Shown here: positions 1 through 9,441 of the stretch, one piece after another
Layout of the letters: each line of letters opens with the position of its first letter
Numbering within the stretch: position 1 is the stretch's first letter
Assembly (NCBI RefSeq): GCF_001659685.2
Contig: NZ_LXYE02000034.1
Location: 1 to 64,000 of the forward strand
DNA length: 64,000 nt
Reading direction: 5' to 3'
From: Labilibacter marinus
Lineage (GTDB): Bacteria > Bacteroidota > Bacteroidia > Bacteroidales > Marinilabiliaceae
The notes under the pieces: generated by a model
Told to the model about the DNA's origin: nothing
Database searches by the model: none
The model's input: only the letters and a program-made list of their open reading frames with translations
Position numbers and translations under genes: made by a program

Positions 1-41
1 TAGAATTGGTATAACTTAAGGTTTCTGTAAAAAAAAATGTA

Positions 42-73
42 TAAAAAAAGGCCTCAATAAAAATTGAAGCCTT
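42..73 (-). terminator. Intrinsic terminator of the response regulator gene
   Basis: Arms at 48-57 and 64-73 pair (AAGGCCTCAA with TTGAAGCCTT, one mismatch) around a 6-nt loop. Read on the minus strand the hairpin is followed by a run of seven T. It lies about 23 bases past the stop of the minus-strand gene that ends at 96. Confidence 0.75.
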
Positions 74-95
74 CATATCTTGTTAAAACTTGTTT

Positions 96-497
96 TTACT
101 TATTTAAGTATTTAGACAAGGTTTCCATTAAAATCTGTAAACGAATTGGCTTAGCTAAGTAATCATCGCATCCTGCTTCAAGGCATTTTTCTCTCTCTCC
201 AGACATTACATGAGCAGTTTGCGCAATAATAGGTACTTCGCTATCTATCTTTTTTATCTCTCTAGTGGCTGTGTAGCCATCCATAATAGGTAGCTGTAAA
301 TCCATCAATACCAAATCTATATCGTTATCTTTATACATAACAACGGCTTCCTGACCGTCCTTTGCCCAAAGAATTTTGGCATTCGTTTTTCTGAGGGCGG
401 CGTCAAAAAATATTTTGTTGGTATCCACATCCTCAACAACAAGGATTACTTTGTCTCCCCAATTTTGATTTAGAGAACTGCTTATATTTTCACTCAT
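96..497 (-). CDS. Single-domain response regulator (CheY-like receiver)
   Basis: This 133-residue protein is a receiver domain and nothing else. Visible hallmarks are the acidic pair E22-D23, the phospho-acceptor D66 in LMDLQLPIMDGY, the T94 switch residue and K116 in the YLAKPI motif. There is no output domain, so it would act by protein contact, like receivers that serve hybrid-kinase phosphorelays in Bacteroidota. The conserved fold starts near residue 17, so the first 16 residues are a tail. No kinase is encoded next to it. A strong terminator follows, and a perfect 7-1-7 palindrome lies 12-26 bases upstream of the start. The receiver assignment is secure; the pathway is unknown. Confidence 0.93.
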   Translation of the reverse strand: MSENISSSLNQNWGDKVILVVEDVDTNKIFFDAALRKTNAKILWAKDGQEAVVMYKDNDIDLVLMDLQLPIMDGYTATREIKKIDSEVPIIAQTAHVMSGEREKCLEAGCDDYLAKPIRLQILMETLSKYLNK

Positions 498-508
498 AAT
501 GCGTCAGT

Positions 509-523
509 AATCAAACTTTGATT
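509..523. promoter_or_regulatory. Perfect 7-1-7 palindrome upstream of the response regulator
   Basis: AATCAAA-C-TTTGATT is a perfect inverted repeat with a one-base centre, 12 bases upstream of the ATG at 497. Its position and symmetry fit a dimeric repressor operator. This is inferred from symmetry only; no regulator is identified. Confidence 0.35.
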
Positions 524-656
524 GTTTATTAGTATGGCTAAAATAAGCTTTGTTAGGGGATTTACCAAATAATTCAAAAATAAAAATAGATACATTTTTA
601 AAGCATTAAGCTGAAAAAACTATAGGAAAATAGAGGGTTATTTAATTCTTTACTCG

Positions 657-664
657 TAATTTTG
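657..664 (+). promoter_or_regulatory. Candidate -7 box (TAATTTTG)
   Basis: TAATTTTG matches the Bacteroidota primary-sigma -7 consensus TAnnTTTG exactly and lies 49 bases before the GTG start at 714. No clear -33 TTG is seen at the usual spacing, so this is a moderate call. Confidence 0.45.
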
Positions 665-713
665 GCATAAGTATTATCTGCACAAGGGATAAGAATACTA
701 AAAGAAGAATAAC

Positions 714-3404
714 GTGACTAAATATATATACCTACTCCTATTTTTTTCGCTTTGTAAATTACAAGCAGAAATTAAAGATGACTATAGTTTAAAGGATGAG
801 AATATTGATACAATATATCATCAACTTAGTTTAGAGGAGAAAATTAGAACCATATTAATACAACCTACTATCTCGGCAGTTCAGGAGGATGAAGTGCAGA
901 ATAAGTGGCTGGATATAGAAAAGCTATATAAAGTTGAAGGGCAATATACGCCTATGTTGTCTGATATGATGATACGGTCTGCATTTATGCGAGGTGATAA
1001 TGAAGTGTTGCAACAACAATTTATGAACCTTTTACTTCGCAATAAAGGAGATGGGGTTTACTTTCCAATGCAATCGCCTTATTCCTTGTTGTTTCATGGC
1101 TTAAATCATAAGCCAGTCGATTTCTTTCTGGAACCAACTGGACGACTAGTGATTCCTTATTTAAATACAGATAGTATTCAGGATTTTTTTCAAACTAACC
1201 TTTATAAGATACCTACAAATATATTATCACAACATAAGGGCTATAAAAACGAAGCACCAAGTTATGGGGCTGAATATGTAAAAGCAGCGGATTGGAAAGA
1301 AGTGCAGGATATATTAAAAGAATATGATAAACCTTCGCTGGAGGTGTTACTGTCTCATGGTGGATTAATATATTCTGATGACTTCGTAAATGATTATAAT
1401 ACCTTGTTAAGAGTGTTTACGGGAGGAGTATTACCTGAGAAAATTCTGGAACGAAGTTGTAAAAAACGTTTATTAATTGATGAATTTATACAGCAAAAAC
1501 CAAGTGCTAAAACATATTTTTCTTTGAGAGAAGAAGTATCGCATGTGGTGAGGAATTTACAAAAGAAAGGTGCAGTATTGCTTCAAAATGATGGAATTAT
1601 ACCAGTTAATAATCTTACCAAAAGAAATATAGCAACGGTTCATATTGGTGTAAAAGGAGCTTCTCCTTTTCAACAAACATTAAATAATTATTGTAGTTTG
1701 GATAACTATAGTTTTGAAAAGATACCAGATGCAGAACGTTTGGCTAAGATCAAGAAAGAAACGGCCAAATACAATACTATTATTGTCGCTGTTAATGGAG
1801 ATTGGTTTGAAGATGGTGTTAATCAATCATTGTATTCGTTTTTACATCAGGTTTCATCAACGGCCGATTTAATTCTAGTTCATTTTGGTTCTGGTAATCG
1901 ACTAAAGAGCTTACCAGATGGGCATCCATTTAAAGCGATCTTATTATCCTTTGAAACCAATCCTATGGCACAGAGTATTGCTGCGCAAATCCTTTTGGGA
2001 GGGATAGGAGCTAAGGGTGTTTTACCTAAAAAAATAAATCAGCAATTTACTTTCGGAAGTGGTGAGGAGACATTTAAAACGCGTTTAGGTTTTGCCCCCG
2101 AATATACATATGCAATGGCTGATACCTTAAGCGTGATTGATAAAGTGGTTTATAAAGCTATTCGCGAGCGTGCTACTCCTGGCTGCCAGGTATTAGTGGC
2201 CAAAGGTGGAGATGTTATTTACAATAAGGCATTCGGGTATCATACTTATAATAAAAAGCGACATGTTAATGCAACTGATTTATACGATATTGCATCAGTA
2301 ACAAAGATTGTTTCTTCTATACCTTCTATGATGAAATTGTATGATGAAGGAAGGTATGAATTAGATGATACTTTGGGAAGTATCCTACCTCGTTTAGAGG
2401 GAAGTAATAAAGGCAGCTTGCATATTAATGATGTCATGATTCATCAGGCGGGTTTGCAGGCTTGGATTCCTTTTTATAGTAGGGCTATAGATAAAGAAAG
2501 GTTGAAAGGAGATGTGTATAATAAGCGATATTCTAGTCAGTACAATGTAAAGTTGGATAAGTATTTATACATGAATAAAACGGCTCGCTACAGAACCGAT
2601 ATTTTTAGGCACACCAAAAGTGATGACTTTAATATTAGAGTTTGTGACGATTTATATATGAATAAGTCCTTTGTTGATTCGGTACAAATGGGAATTGATA
2701 CTTCTGCAGTGAAGGAAGATCCGAGTTATAGATATAGTGATTTGGGTTATTATTATATGAAAGAAATCATTGAAGATAAGACAAAACAGCCTCTGGATAA
2801 TTTTGTAGAGAATACTTTTTATCGTCCGTTAGGAGCGGAACGAATGTTGTACAAACCTTTAAGAAAATACACTAAAAAGGAAATTGTTCCCACGGAATAT
2901 GACAAGGCTTTTAGGAAAGAATTGATTCATGGTTATGTGCATGATCCGGGTGCTGCTATGTTGGGTGGAGTAGGCGGACATGCAGGTGTTTTTGCCTCGG
3001 CAGAAGACTTAGCGAAAATACTGCAAATGTATTTGAATAAAGGTAGTTATGGAGGAGAAGAATATATAGACTCAACAGTAATTAAAGCGTTTACTTCAAT
3101 CGTGAAAGAAGGTAATAGGCGAGGACTTGGTTTTGATAAACCAGTGCTCGATCCTGATATTTCAGGGCCATGTAGTAAAGAGGCCTCTCCTTCATCGTAT
3201 GGGCATTCTGGCTTTACAGGTACTTTAGTTTGGATGGATCCAGAATATGATTTAATGTATATCTTTTTATCCAACAGAATTCATCCAAACCAGTACAATA
3301 AGCAATTGATAAGAACCGATGTGCGTACAAAAATACAGTCGGCTATTTATCGTTCACTACCAGAATATTGGGAGAAACAGGGAAAGGTAAATAGTATCCA
3401 GTAA
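714..3404 (+). CDS. GH3-like / serine beta-lactamase-type hydrolase fusion, degenerate GH3 part
   Basis: The 896-residue protein starts at GTG with a signal peptide (about residues 1-18). Residues about 20-460 resemble the N-terminal half of the GH3-beta-lactamase fusions common in Bacteroidota, but the TIM barrel is strongly shortened. The stretch that should carry the GH3 nucleophile (FTDAL-type motif) is not recognisable, while the C-terminal alpha/beta sandwich (GAVLLQNDGIIPV) is. Residues about 475-880 are a class C beta-lactamase/transpeptidase-like domain with the S-x-x-K motif S528-V-T-K531, a YSDLGY motif in the place of Y-x-N, and HSGFTG in the place of K-T-G. Intact fusions in this group are usually near 1,000 residues. 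They are thought to act in cell-wall recycling or as periplasmic esterases. Here only the beta-lactamase half looks catalytically competent. It converges with the aminopeptidase gene. Confidence 0.82.
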   Translation: MTKYIYLLLFFSLCKLQAEIKDDYSLKDENIDTIYHQLSLEEKIRTILIQPTISAVQEDEVQNKWLDIEKLYKVEGQYTPMLSDMMIRSAFMRGDNEVLQQQFMNLLLRNKGDGVYFPMQSPYSLLFHGLNHKPVDFFLEPTGRLVIPYLNTDSIQDFFQTNLYKIPTNILSQHKGYKNEAPSYGAEYVKAADWKEVQDILKEYDKPSLEVLLSHGGLIYSDDFVNDYNTLLRVFTGGVLPEKILERSCKKRLLIDEFIQQKPSAKTYFSLREEVSHVVRNLQKKGAVLLQNDGIIPVNNLTKRNIATVHIGVKGASPFQQTLNNYCSLDNYSFEKIPDAERLAKIKKETAKYNTIIVAVNGDWFEDGVNQSLYSFLHQVSSTADLILVHFGSGNRLKSLPDGHPFKAILLSFETNPMAQSIAAQILLGGIGAKGVLPKKINQQFTFGSGEETFKTRLGFAPEYTYAMADTLSVIDKVVYKAIRERATPGCQVLVAKGGDVIYNKAFGYHTYNKKRHVNATDLYDIASVTKIVSSIPSMMKLYDEGRYELDDTLGSILPRLEGSNKGSLHINDVMIHQAGLQAWIPFYSRAIDKERLKGDVYNKRYSSQYNVKLDKYLYMNKTARYRTDIFRHTKSDDFNIRVCDDLYMNKSFVDSVQMGIDTSAVKEDPSYRYSDLGYYYMKEIIEDKTKQPLDNFVENTFYRPLGAERMLYKPLRKYTKKEIVPTEYDKAFRKELIHGYVHDPGAAMLGGVGGHAGVFASAEDLAKILQMYLNKGSYGGEEYIDSTVIKAFTSIVKEGNRRGLGFDKPVLDPDISGPCSKEASPSSYGHSGFTGTLVWMDPEYDLMYIFLSNRIHPNQYNKQLIRTDVRTKIQSAIYRSLPEYWEKQGKVNSIQ

Positions 3405-3414
3405 ACTGTAATAG

Positions 3415-3441
3415 ATACTGCCAACTGAATACTGCCAACTG
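3415..3441. repeat. Tandem 14-bp direct repeat between convergent genes
   Basis: The unit ATACTGCCAACTG(A/T) occurs twice in a row in the 38-base gap between two convergent stops. A related motif, GGCAGT spaced by about 13 bases, recurs after the topoisomerase III gene at about 17567-17587. Such CAGTTGGCAGT-type tails look like a dispersed intergenic repeat. Confidence 0.5.
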
Positions 3442-3442
3442 T

Positions 3443-4747
3443 CTATTTAAAATTATAAAAAGTAGTAAATGCTTTGGTAACATAGGTCTGATCCAAAACG
3501 CCACCTAACTCGCGAACCGAATGCATAGCCAGCATGGGGTTACCAATATCTACTGTTCTAATATCAATTTGTCCTGTAGAAACATTACCTAAAGTGGAAC
3601 CTCCTGCCATATCCGATCGGTTGACAAACTTTTGGTAAGGAATACCAGCCTTTTTACAAATAGTCTCGAATACTGCTCCAGAATCACCATCGGTAGTGTA
3701 TTTTTGGTTGGCATGTATTTTAATGACAGGACCACCATTCATGATTGGGTGCAAAATAGGATCGTGCTTCTCCACCAAGTTAGGGTGAATAGAATGCGCC
3801 ATATCTGCCGATATCATAAACGAATTATATATGGTTTTATAAAAGTCGTCTTGATTATATCCTAAAGCAAAATTAATGCGTTGCAATATGTTGTTTAAAA
3901 CAGGAGAACCTGCGCCTTGCTTGGTAACGCTGCCTACCTCCTCATTATCGAAGATGCAAAGCATTTGAGTAGTTTCGGTATTGTCTGAAGCCAATAAAGC
4001 CTTAAGTCCACCATATACCATGGCTAAATCGTCGAGCTTAGGAGAACTAATCATCTCATTATTCATTCCCATGATGCAACCCTTCTCAAACTCATATAAG
4101 GTTAAATCAAAATCAATAATATCATCCTGCTTTACGTCCAGTTCTTGAGCCAATAACGAAAGTAAATAGTTATCCTTTTCAAAGATTTCGTTTACGATTC
4201 CCATCAGTGGAAGCATGTCTTTTTGCCTGTTTAAAGCAATACCATCGTTAACTGTACGGTTTAAATGAATAGCTAGGTTAGGTATAATTAATAAAGGGCG
4301 TTTAAAATTAACAAAGGCGGACTTTGGAAACAGTGGATTGTCACTCTTCAAACTCACTCTTCCTGAGATTGACAATGGTCGGTCGAGCCAAGTCATTAAA
4401 ATAGGTCCACCATAAACCTCGGTATTTAGCTTTAGTAGTTTTTGTTCAACTAACATCTCAGGTTGAGGCTTAATTTTAAAACCTGGAGAATCACTATGTG
4501 CACAAACCATCTTTATACCTGTATTTGGAAGCTCCTTGGTTCCTATACAAAATGCAAAAATGGCCGAATCATTTTTAGTGGTAAAGTATTTTTTACCTTT
4601 TTCTAATTTCCACGAATCAGTTAAAGGAAGCTCATTATATCCAGCCTCCGTTAGTTCAGTTTTAATATTACTAATAACATGGTATGGTGAAGGACTATCG
4701 TATATAAAATCAATTAGCTCTTGGGCTATTTCTATTTCTTTGTTCAT
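3443..4747 (-). CDS. M18 family aspartyl-type aminopeptidase
   Basis: This is a cytosolic dinuclear-zinc aminopeptidase of peptidase family M18. Visible motifs are AHSDSPGFKIKP (first metal ligand), SSPKLDDL, FDNEEVGS (metal ligand and general base), SADMAHSIHPN and the C-terminal GNPMLAMHSVRE metal-ligand segment. The reading frame is open back to 4795, but homology starts at the ATG at 4747 (MNKEIEIAQELIDFI), giving 434 residues, the usual length. The 16 upstream residues look like untranslated leader. The gene has its own promoter region, shared divergently with the TonB receptor at 5099. It probably trims N-terminal acidic residues from peptides. Gene symbols used for the family are apeB/pepF-like; I leave it blank. 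Confidence 0.93.
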   Translation of the reverse strand: MNKEIEIAQELIDFIYDSPSPYHVISNIKTELTEAGYNELPLTDSWKLEKGKKYFTTKNDSAIFAFCIGTKELPNTGIKMVCAHSDSPGFKIKPQPEMLVEQKLLKLNTEVYGGPILMTWLDRPLSISGRVSLKSDNPLFPKSAFVNFKRPLLIIPNLAIHLNRTVNDGIALNRQKDMLPLMGIVNEIFEKDNYLLSLLAQELDVKQDDIIDFDLTLYEFEKGCIMGMNNEMISSPKLDDLAMVYGGLKALLASDNTETTQMLCIFDNEEVGSVTKQGAGSPVLNNILQRINFALGYNQDDFYKTIYNSFMISADMAHSIHPNLVEKHDPILHPIMNGGPVIKIHANQKYTTDGDSGAVFETICKKAGIPYQKFVNRSDMAGGSTLGNVSTGQIDIRTVDIGNPMLAMHSVRELGGVLDQTYVTKAFTTFYNFK

Positions 4748-5098
4748 ATCTAATATTTTTCTGCAATTTAAAAATTCCATTTGTATGTGTAACAACAGAT
4801 AGATATGAGTTTTGTTAGTTGTTGCATTAAGCGTATCGATTCTTACTTTATTATTGAGGTATAAATATCAATAATGAAGGTATTATATGAAGCGTGATTT
4901 TTTTGTTACTCTCAAATTATATTAAAAGATGTAAAAGTCTTTTTATTGAATGGGCTATTTTTTGTGCTTTTTAGGGGGAGGTTTTTTTTCTAGAAGGTAA
5001 TATTATGAAACATCTATTAATGAAAGTTAAAGTGGGTAACCCTTATGAAACTACCTCGTTATAGATCACTTGAAATGGAAAACAATAAAAAACTGATA
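4748..5098. other. Divergent intergenic region
   Basis: About 350 AT-rich bases separate the minus-strand aminopeptidase from the plus-strand TonB receptor. It must hold both promoters. I see no exact TAnnTTTG box at good spacing, no RNA gene and no convincing small reading frame. Confidence 0.5.
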
Positions 5099-7531
5099 AT
5101 GAAAAAAGTAACGCTATTAACTATTGTGCTTTTTGTTGCAATGGTTATAAATGTACGTGCTCAGGAGAATGAAGCAAATCTTCAGATGGATGATATGTTT
5201 GAAATGAGCCTTGAGGATTTAATGAACCTGGAAGTAAAAGTAGGTACTATTTCTGGTACTTCAAATATGAAACTTCCGTTGAGTGTAACTACTATTGGTG
5301 AAGAAGAAATTGAGCTATCAAATGCTCAAAATATTCTTCATCTTTTACAAGTTTATGTTCCTGGAGCATCTTTTTGGAGACATAATGAAGGAGCGATGTT
5401 AGGTTTACGTGGTATAACATCCGACCGTAATGATAAGATTCTATTATTGGTAAATGGTTTTGTGGTAAATCAAAAAGCACATGCTGGTATCGTATCTGAG
5501 TTACAAAACTGGGATATGGAAGATATCAAAAGTGTTGAAATCATTAGAGGGCCTGGTTCTGTGACTTATGGCCCCGGTGCTATTGCTGGTGTAATTAACA
5601 TTACTACCAAAAGTGCTGGCGATTTAGATGGTGTTAAAATATCTGCTTCATATGCTACTGCATATAAAAACAAAACAGTATCTGCATCTTACGGTTTCGA
5701 GGAAGAAAAGGTAAGTGGTTATTTTCATGCCAGTGTTGCTAGTACTGAAGGTTTAGTTCCTGATGGGCAATGGATGAGTGAAATTGGTAACGATTTGTCC
5801 ATAGCACCACGCGGAGATGCAACGAATTTGCCTGAAGCATATGCTGCTCCTGCACTTTCGTATATGAAAGACTTTGAAAATAAGCCTCAACTAAAGTTTT
5901 TGGGTAGCATTAACTTCTTAAACGAATTTACCTTTAATGCACGTTATAACAGAACTGCTTATTCTGCACCAGGCTATGCTTATACACAAGATCAAAAAAT
6001 TATTGGTTTTGATGAAAATGGTGAAGCTCTTTTAAGTGGGTATGAAGATCGTATGTATCAATCTCAGCAACAGTTAATCGTTAGTTTAAAAAATAACCAT
6101 ACGTTTGGCGCAGTAGATGTGCAAACCGAAGTGGGTTTTGTTGGAGGAGATTACCAACGTACTAATGGTACTTCAAAGAATTACTTACAGGAAGATTATG
6201 AAACCTTGAGTAAAGACTTCGATGTAAATGGTTATGATTTTATTTTTAATAACAGATCTAAATTCTCTGAAAATGCTTTTGTAGCCAAGTCTATGGGAGT
6301 ACATAAAATAAATGATAAATATAAAGTTGCTGCAGGAGTTGAGTATATCAGAACTCGTTTTGGTAAGGGATGGGGTGATGATGCAAGAAATCTAAAGATG
6401 GCCAATAACCCAGTATTTTTAAATGGTCCAGATTCTTATTTGGTTCATGATGATTTAGTTGCTCCAGTATGGAGGTATGGTTATAAACACCCTGATACTA
6501 GTGTTGAAGGTGAAGATGTACTTTATGTTGGAGATGGATGGAATACCGATGATTTAGGTTTTGTTGCAGAGGCTAATTTAGAGTTTTCTCCGTTGGCTAG
6601 TGTGGTATTGTCAGCTAGGTTAGATAAAAACACCTATTCAGATTGGTTGTTTTCTCCTAGAGTAGCTTTTATTTCTGAAATTAATAAAAGTAATATCGCC
6701 AAGCTTATATTTCAGCAATCAAAAAGAATTAACAATGCAGAAGTAAACTACTTAAGTAACTTCCTAGATGCAGCGAACACGCAAGAATCTATTTCAAATA
6801 TAGAGTTGATTTATACTTCTTTATTAGGTGATCATAGCATGTTAAATGTGGCTGGGTACTATAATAATCAGGAAGCTTTAGGGTGGAATAGTTCAATTAA
6901 TGGAACGAGTAAAGTAGCTGATTTAAAAATGGCAGGGTTCGAAGTTGAATATAAACTTCAGTACAATAACCTGAGAGCAGGAATTAATCATTCGTTTAAT
7001 AAATTATTAGACTATGAACTGGCAGATGGAGTAAATGAGACTATTCTATCGTACTCAGATTACCTGATTCCTACTGAAACAGGAACTATTAATGTTGGTA
7101 ATGGAGATGATTTAAGAAATATGCCTAACAATATGAGTAAAATGTATTTAGATAGATATTTCAAAAATAAGAAATATGTGTTTCATACTGAGTTTGCTGT
7201 AGTTTGGGGATATCCTGGTGATAAAGATGCACAGAATGTTGCAGCAAGTATGCAAGAGTCGCAAGCAGAAGCTATAGCTATTTACGATTTATATCAAACA
7301 GCATTTGATGATCACAACATGTTTGGAAATAACTACTTCTGGAATGCAACAGCATCAGCTAAAATATTTGAAGGTGCTTTGTTAACTGTAGGTGTTAATA
7401 ATATCTTGGGTGGAAAATCAACAAAATCATATAACCTAAGTAGAGCAAAATCTACAAGTTGGGATCCAACTTTATCTACTTATTTTGTTGAACCAAGATC
7501 ATATACCGTTAAATTACGTTATGAATTTTAA
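5099..7531 (+). CDS. TonB-dependent outer-membrane receptor
   Basis: The protein of about 810 residues begins with a clear signal peptide at the ATG at 5099 (MKKVTLLTIVLFVAM, cleavage after NVRAQ). The frame extends back to 5045, but the added 18 residues are not signal-like. A plug domain follows (LRGITSDRNDKILLLVNG, then VEIIRGPGSVTYGPGAIAGVINITTK), with a C-terminal barrel that ends in an aromatic-rich strand and terminal F. There is no N-terminal carboxypeptidase-like domain, and at this length it is not a SusC. It sits 58 bases upstream of a beta-helix lipoprotein and is most likely cotranscribed with it; the lipoprotein may be its surface partner. The substrate is unknown. Confidence 0.9.
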   Translation: MKKVTLLTIVLFVAMVINVRAQENEANLQMDDMFEMSLEDLMNLEVKVGTISGTSNMKLPLSVTTIGEEEIELSNAQNILHLLQVYVPGASFWRHNEGAMLGLRGITSDRNDKILLLVNGFVVNQKAHAGIVSELQNWDMEDIKSVEIIRGPGSVTYGPGAIAGVINITTKSAGDLDGVKISASYATAYKNKTVSASYGFEEEKVSGYFHASVASTEGLVPDGQWMSEIGNDLSIAPRGDATNLPEAYAAPALSYMKDFENKPQLKFLGSINFLNEFTFNARYNRTAYSAPGYAYTQDQKIIGFDENGEALLSGYEDRMYQSQQQLIVSLKNNHTFGAVDVQTEVGFVGGDYQRTNGTSKNYLQEDYETLSKDFDVNGYDFIFNNRSKFSENAFVAKSMGVHKINDKYKVAAGVEYIRTRFGKGWGDDARNLKMANNPVFLNGPDSYLVHDDLVAPVWRYGYKHPDTSVEGEDVLYVGDGWNTDDLGFVAEANLEFSPLASVVLSARLDKNTYSDWLFSPRVAFISEINKSNIAKLIFQQSKRINNAEVNYLSNFLDAANTQESISNIELIYTSLLGDHSMLNVAGYYNNQEALGWNSSINGTSKVADLKMAGFEVEYKLQYNNLRAGINHSFNKLLDYELADGVNETILSYSDYLIPTETGTINVGNGDDLRNMPNNMSKMYLDRYFKNKKYVFHTEFAVVWGYPGDKDAQNVAASMQESQAEAIAIYDLYQTAFDDHNMFGNNYFWNATASAKIFEGALLTVGVNNILGGKSTKSYNLSRAKSTSWDPTLSTYFVEPRSYTVKLRYEF

Positions 7532-7589
7532 GCTTGTTAGTAGGTTTAATGGGCTTGTTATTTTTAATATTCAGAATAAATTGAAGAAG

Positions 7590-9314
7590 ATGAAAAACAA
7601 TAATATATTAAAATTCACTTTCGTTGCGATAGTGTTTTCCTTAATCATGTCTGCTTGCGAAGAGGATGAGGCATTTGATTTCTCAAAACCATTTAATAAT
7701 ACTTTAACTGGCGACATTATTGCTGATATGCACTTGGTTGAAGGTGATTATCAAATGAAATCGGTGACTAGAGTAAAAGATGGTGCTACTTTAACCATTG
7801 AAGCAGGTTCAATAATAACTGCAAGTGAAAAAATTATCGATGATAATGGTACTGTTCATTACACCAATTTAATTATTGAACGAGGTGGGAAATTAGTGAT
7901 TAACGGAACTTCGGATAAACCCGTTACTTTTACTTGTGCCAATGAAGAAGCTGGATCGTGGGGCGGAATTATCATTAATGGTAAGGCACCTGTTGATAAT
8001 GCTACTGGTGAAGAATTAGAGTATGGTGGCGATATGGCAGATGATAATAGCGGTATGATTAAGCATCTGAAAATTGAATATGCTGGTGAATCTAGCGAAA
8101 TGTTTGCTTTAACCATGAATGCGGTAGGTAGTGAAACGGTGATCGAAAATGTGCAAGTAATGAATTCTTTAGGTACTGGTTTTGGACTTAATGAAAGCAC
8201 AGTTGTGCCGAGCAATTTATCTGTAATAGGGAGTTATATTGGAGGCAATATTACTAAGGATATGTACTTAGCTACTGGAAGTTACTTTATGCAAGGAAGT
8301 GTTAATGTAAAAGAAGGAGCCACTTTAACTATACATGCTGGAGCTGTTATTACCGTTATTAAAGGTGAATGGCCTGCTTCATTAATAATTGAAAAAGGGG
8401 GAAAGCTAAATGTTAACGGAACTCAAACTAATCCAATAGTATTCACCTCAGCTGAGCAAGAAGCAGGATCATGGGGTGGTATTGTTTTAAACGGTATGGC
8501 GCCAGTTAGTAAAGTGCATAATGCATACGGTGGAGATGACGAATCGGATAATAGTGGTTCTATACAGTACCTAAGAATAGAATATGCAGGTTTGGATACT
8601 GAAAATGCCTTTGCAGCAAATGCTGTAGGTAGCGAAACTATCATTGAAAATGTGGAGGTGTATTACTGTGGTAGAAGTGCTTTTGGTTTTACAGGAGGTA
8701 CTGTGAATGCCAGATATTTAATGGCCAGTGGCGTAGGAAATACCATGTTTAAATGGGATTTTGGATGGCAAGGTAAAGGTCAGTTTTGGCTTGGGTATAG
8801 AAACTCTGCTGATGTTACCCTTGGTGAATGGGCTGGCGGAATAGTTGGTGATGGTGGTTTGGATGATAATGGAGAGGCCATATTGCCTTTGTCTAATCCA
8901 ACACTTTCAAACATTACTATCGTGAACAATGATGATACATATGGTATTGTTTCATTCCGATATGGAACAAAGGGACTTTTGAGGAACCTTGTTTTAGTAG
9001 ATAATCCTAAAAAAGGCTTTCAGGTATGGGATGACTTAGCTGCTGGAAATATTAACAGTGGTCTTTTAGATATTGATTATGCATCAACAATGAACCTTGG
9101 AAATCATGGATATAATGGCATTGTATTGCCTGAAAATAGATTTGAAGCAAGTGAGAACTTTATTCAAGATGATGCTGAAATAAGTTTAAATGGTTTTGTT
9201 GGAACAACAGCAAACGGTACTGACATGAGTTTAGTTGATGCTTGGTTTGAAAGCACAAACTATAAAGGAGCAGTTGCTAGCGATAATAACTGGACTGAAG
9301 GATGGACTAAATAA
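7590..9314 (+). CDS. Lipoprotein with two tandem beta-helix-type repeats
   Basis: I place the start at the ATG at 7590, because that gives a lipoprotein signal (lipobox LIMSAC) and a 574-residue product; the open frame begins earlier, inside the receptor gene. Two homologous units, about residues 30-205 and 210-385, share the ordered motifs DGATLTIEAGSIIT / EGATLTIHAGAVIT, LIIERGGKLVINGT / LIIEKGGKLNVNGT, EAGSWGGIIINGKAPV / EAGSWGGIVLNGMAPV, GGD..DNSG, LKIEYAG / LRIEYAG and AVGSETVIENV. The pattern suggests a right-handed beta-helix. The rest (about 385-574) is unrelated and ends without a sorting tail. It is probably an outer-membrane surface protein working with the receptor upstream. A terminator follows. 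The function is not known to me. Confidence 0.85.
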   Translation: MKNNNILKFTFVAIVFSLIMSACEEDEAFDFSKPFNNTLTGDIIADMHLVEGDYQMKSVTRVKDGATLTIEAGSIITASEKIIDDNGTVHYTNLIIERGGKLVINGTSDKPVTFTCANEEAGSWGGIIINGKAPVDNATGEELEYGGDMADDNSGMIKHLKIEYAGESSEMFALTMNAVGSETVIENVQVMNSLGTGFGLNESTVVPSNLSVIGSYIGGNITKDMYLATGSYFMQGSVNVKEGATLTIHAGAVITVIKGEWPASLIIEKGGKLNVNGTQTNPIVFTSAEQEAGSWGGIVLNGMAPVSKVHNAYGGDDESDNSGSIQYLRIEYAGLDTENAFAANAVGSETIIENVEVYYCGRSAFGFTGGTVNARYLMASGVGNTMFKWDFGWQGKGQFWLGYRNSADVTLGEWAGGIVGDGGLDDNGEAILPLSNPTLSNITIVNNDDTYGIVSFRYGTKGLLRNLVLVDNPKKGFQVWDDLAAGNINSGLLDIDYASTMNLGNHGYNGIVLPENRFEASENFIQDDAEISLNGFVGTTANGTDMSLVDAWFESTNYKGAVASDNNWTEGWTK

Positions 9315-9337
9315 TATATTACACAACAATCATAATT

Positions 9338-9367
9338 AAAAGGTCATCTGAAAAGGTGACCTTTTTT
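9338..9367 (+). terminator. Intrinsic terminator of the receptor/lipoprotein operon
   Basis: The arm AAAGGTCATC (9338-9347 region) pairs with GGTGACCTTT (about 9355-9364), followed by a T run. It lies about 25 bases after the stop at 9314. Confidence 0.8.
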
Positions 9368-9441
9368 AGTTTGTAAAAATCTCTTTGTAAAACTTTATTT
9401 TTAGCTGTATGTTTATTCTATAGCTTGTAAGAAGTAAAACT

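Noticed and set aside
5099-9314. Receptor plus lipoprotein as a SusCD pair
   Set aside because: The lipoprotein is a beta-helix duplicate, not the helical TPR fold of SusD, and the receptor lacks the SusC N-terminal domain.
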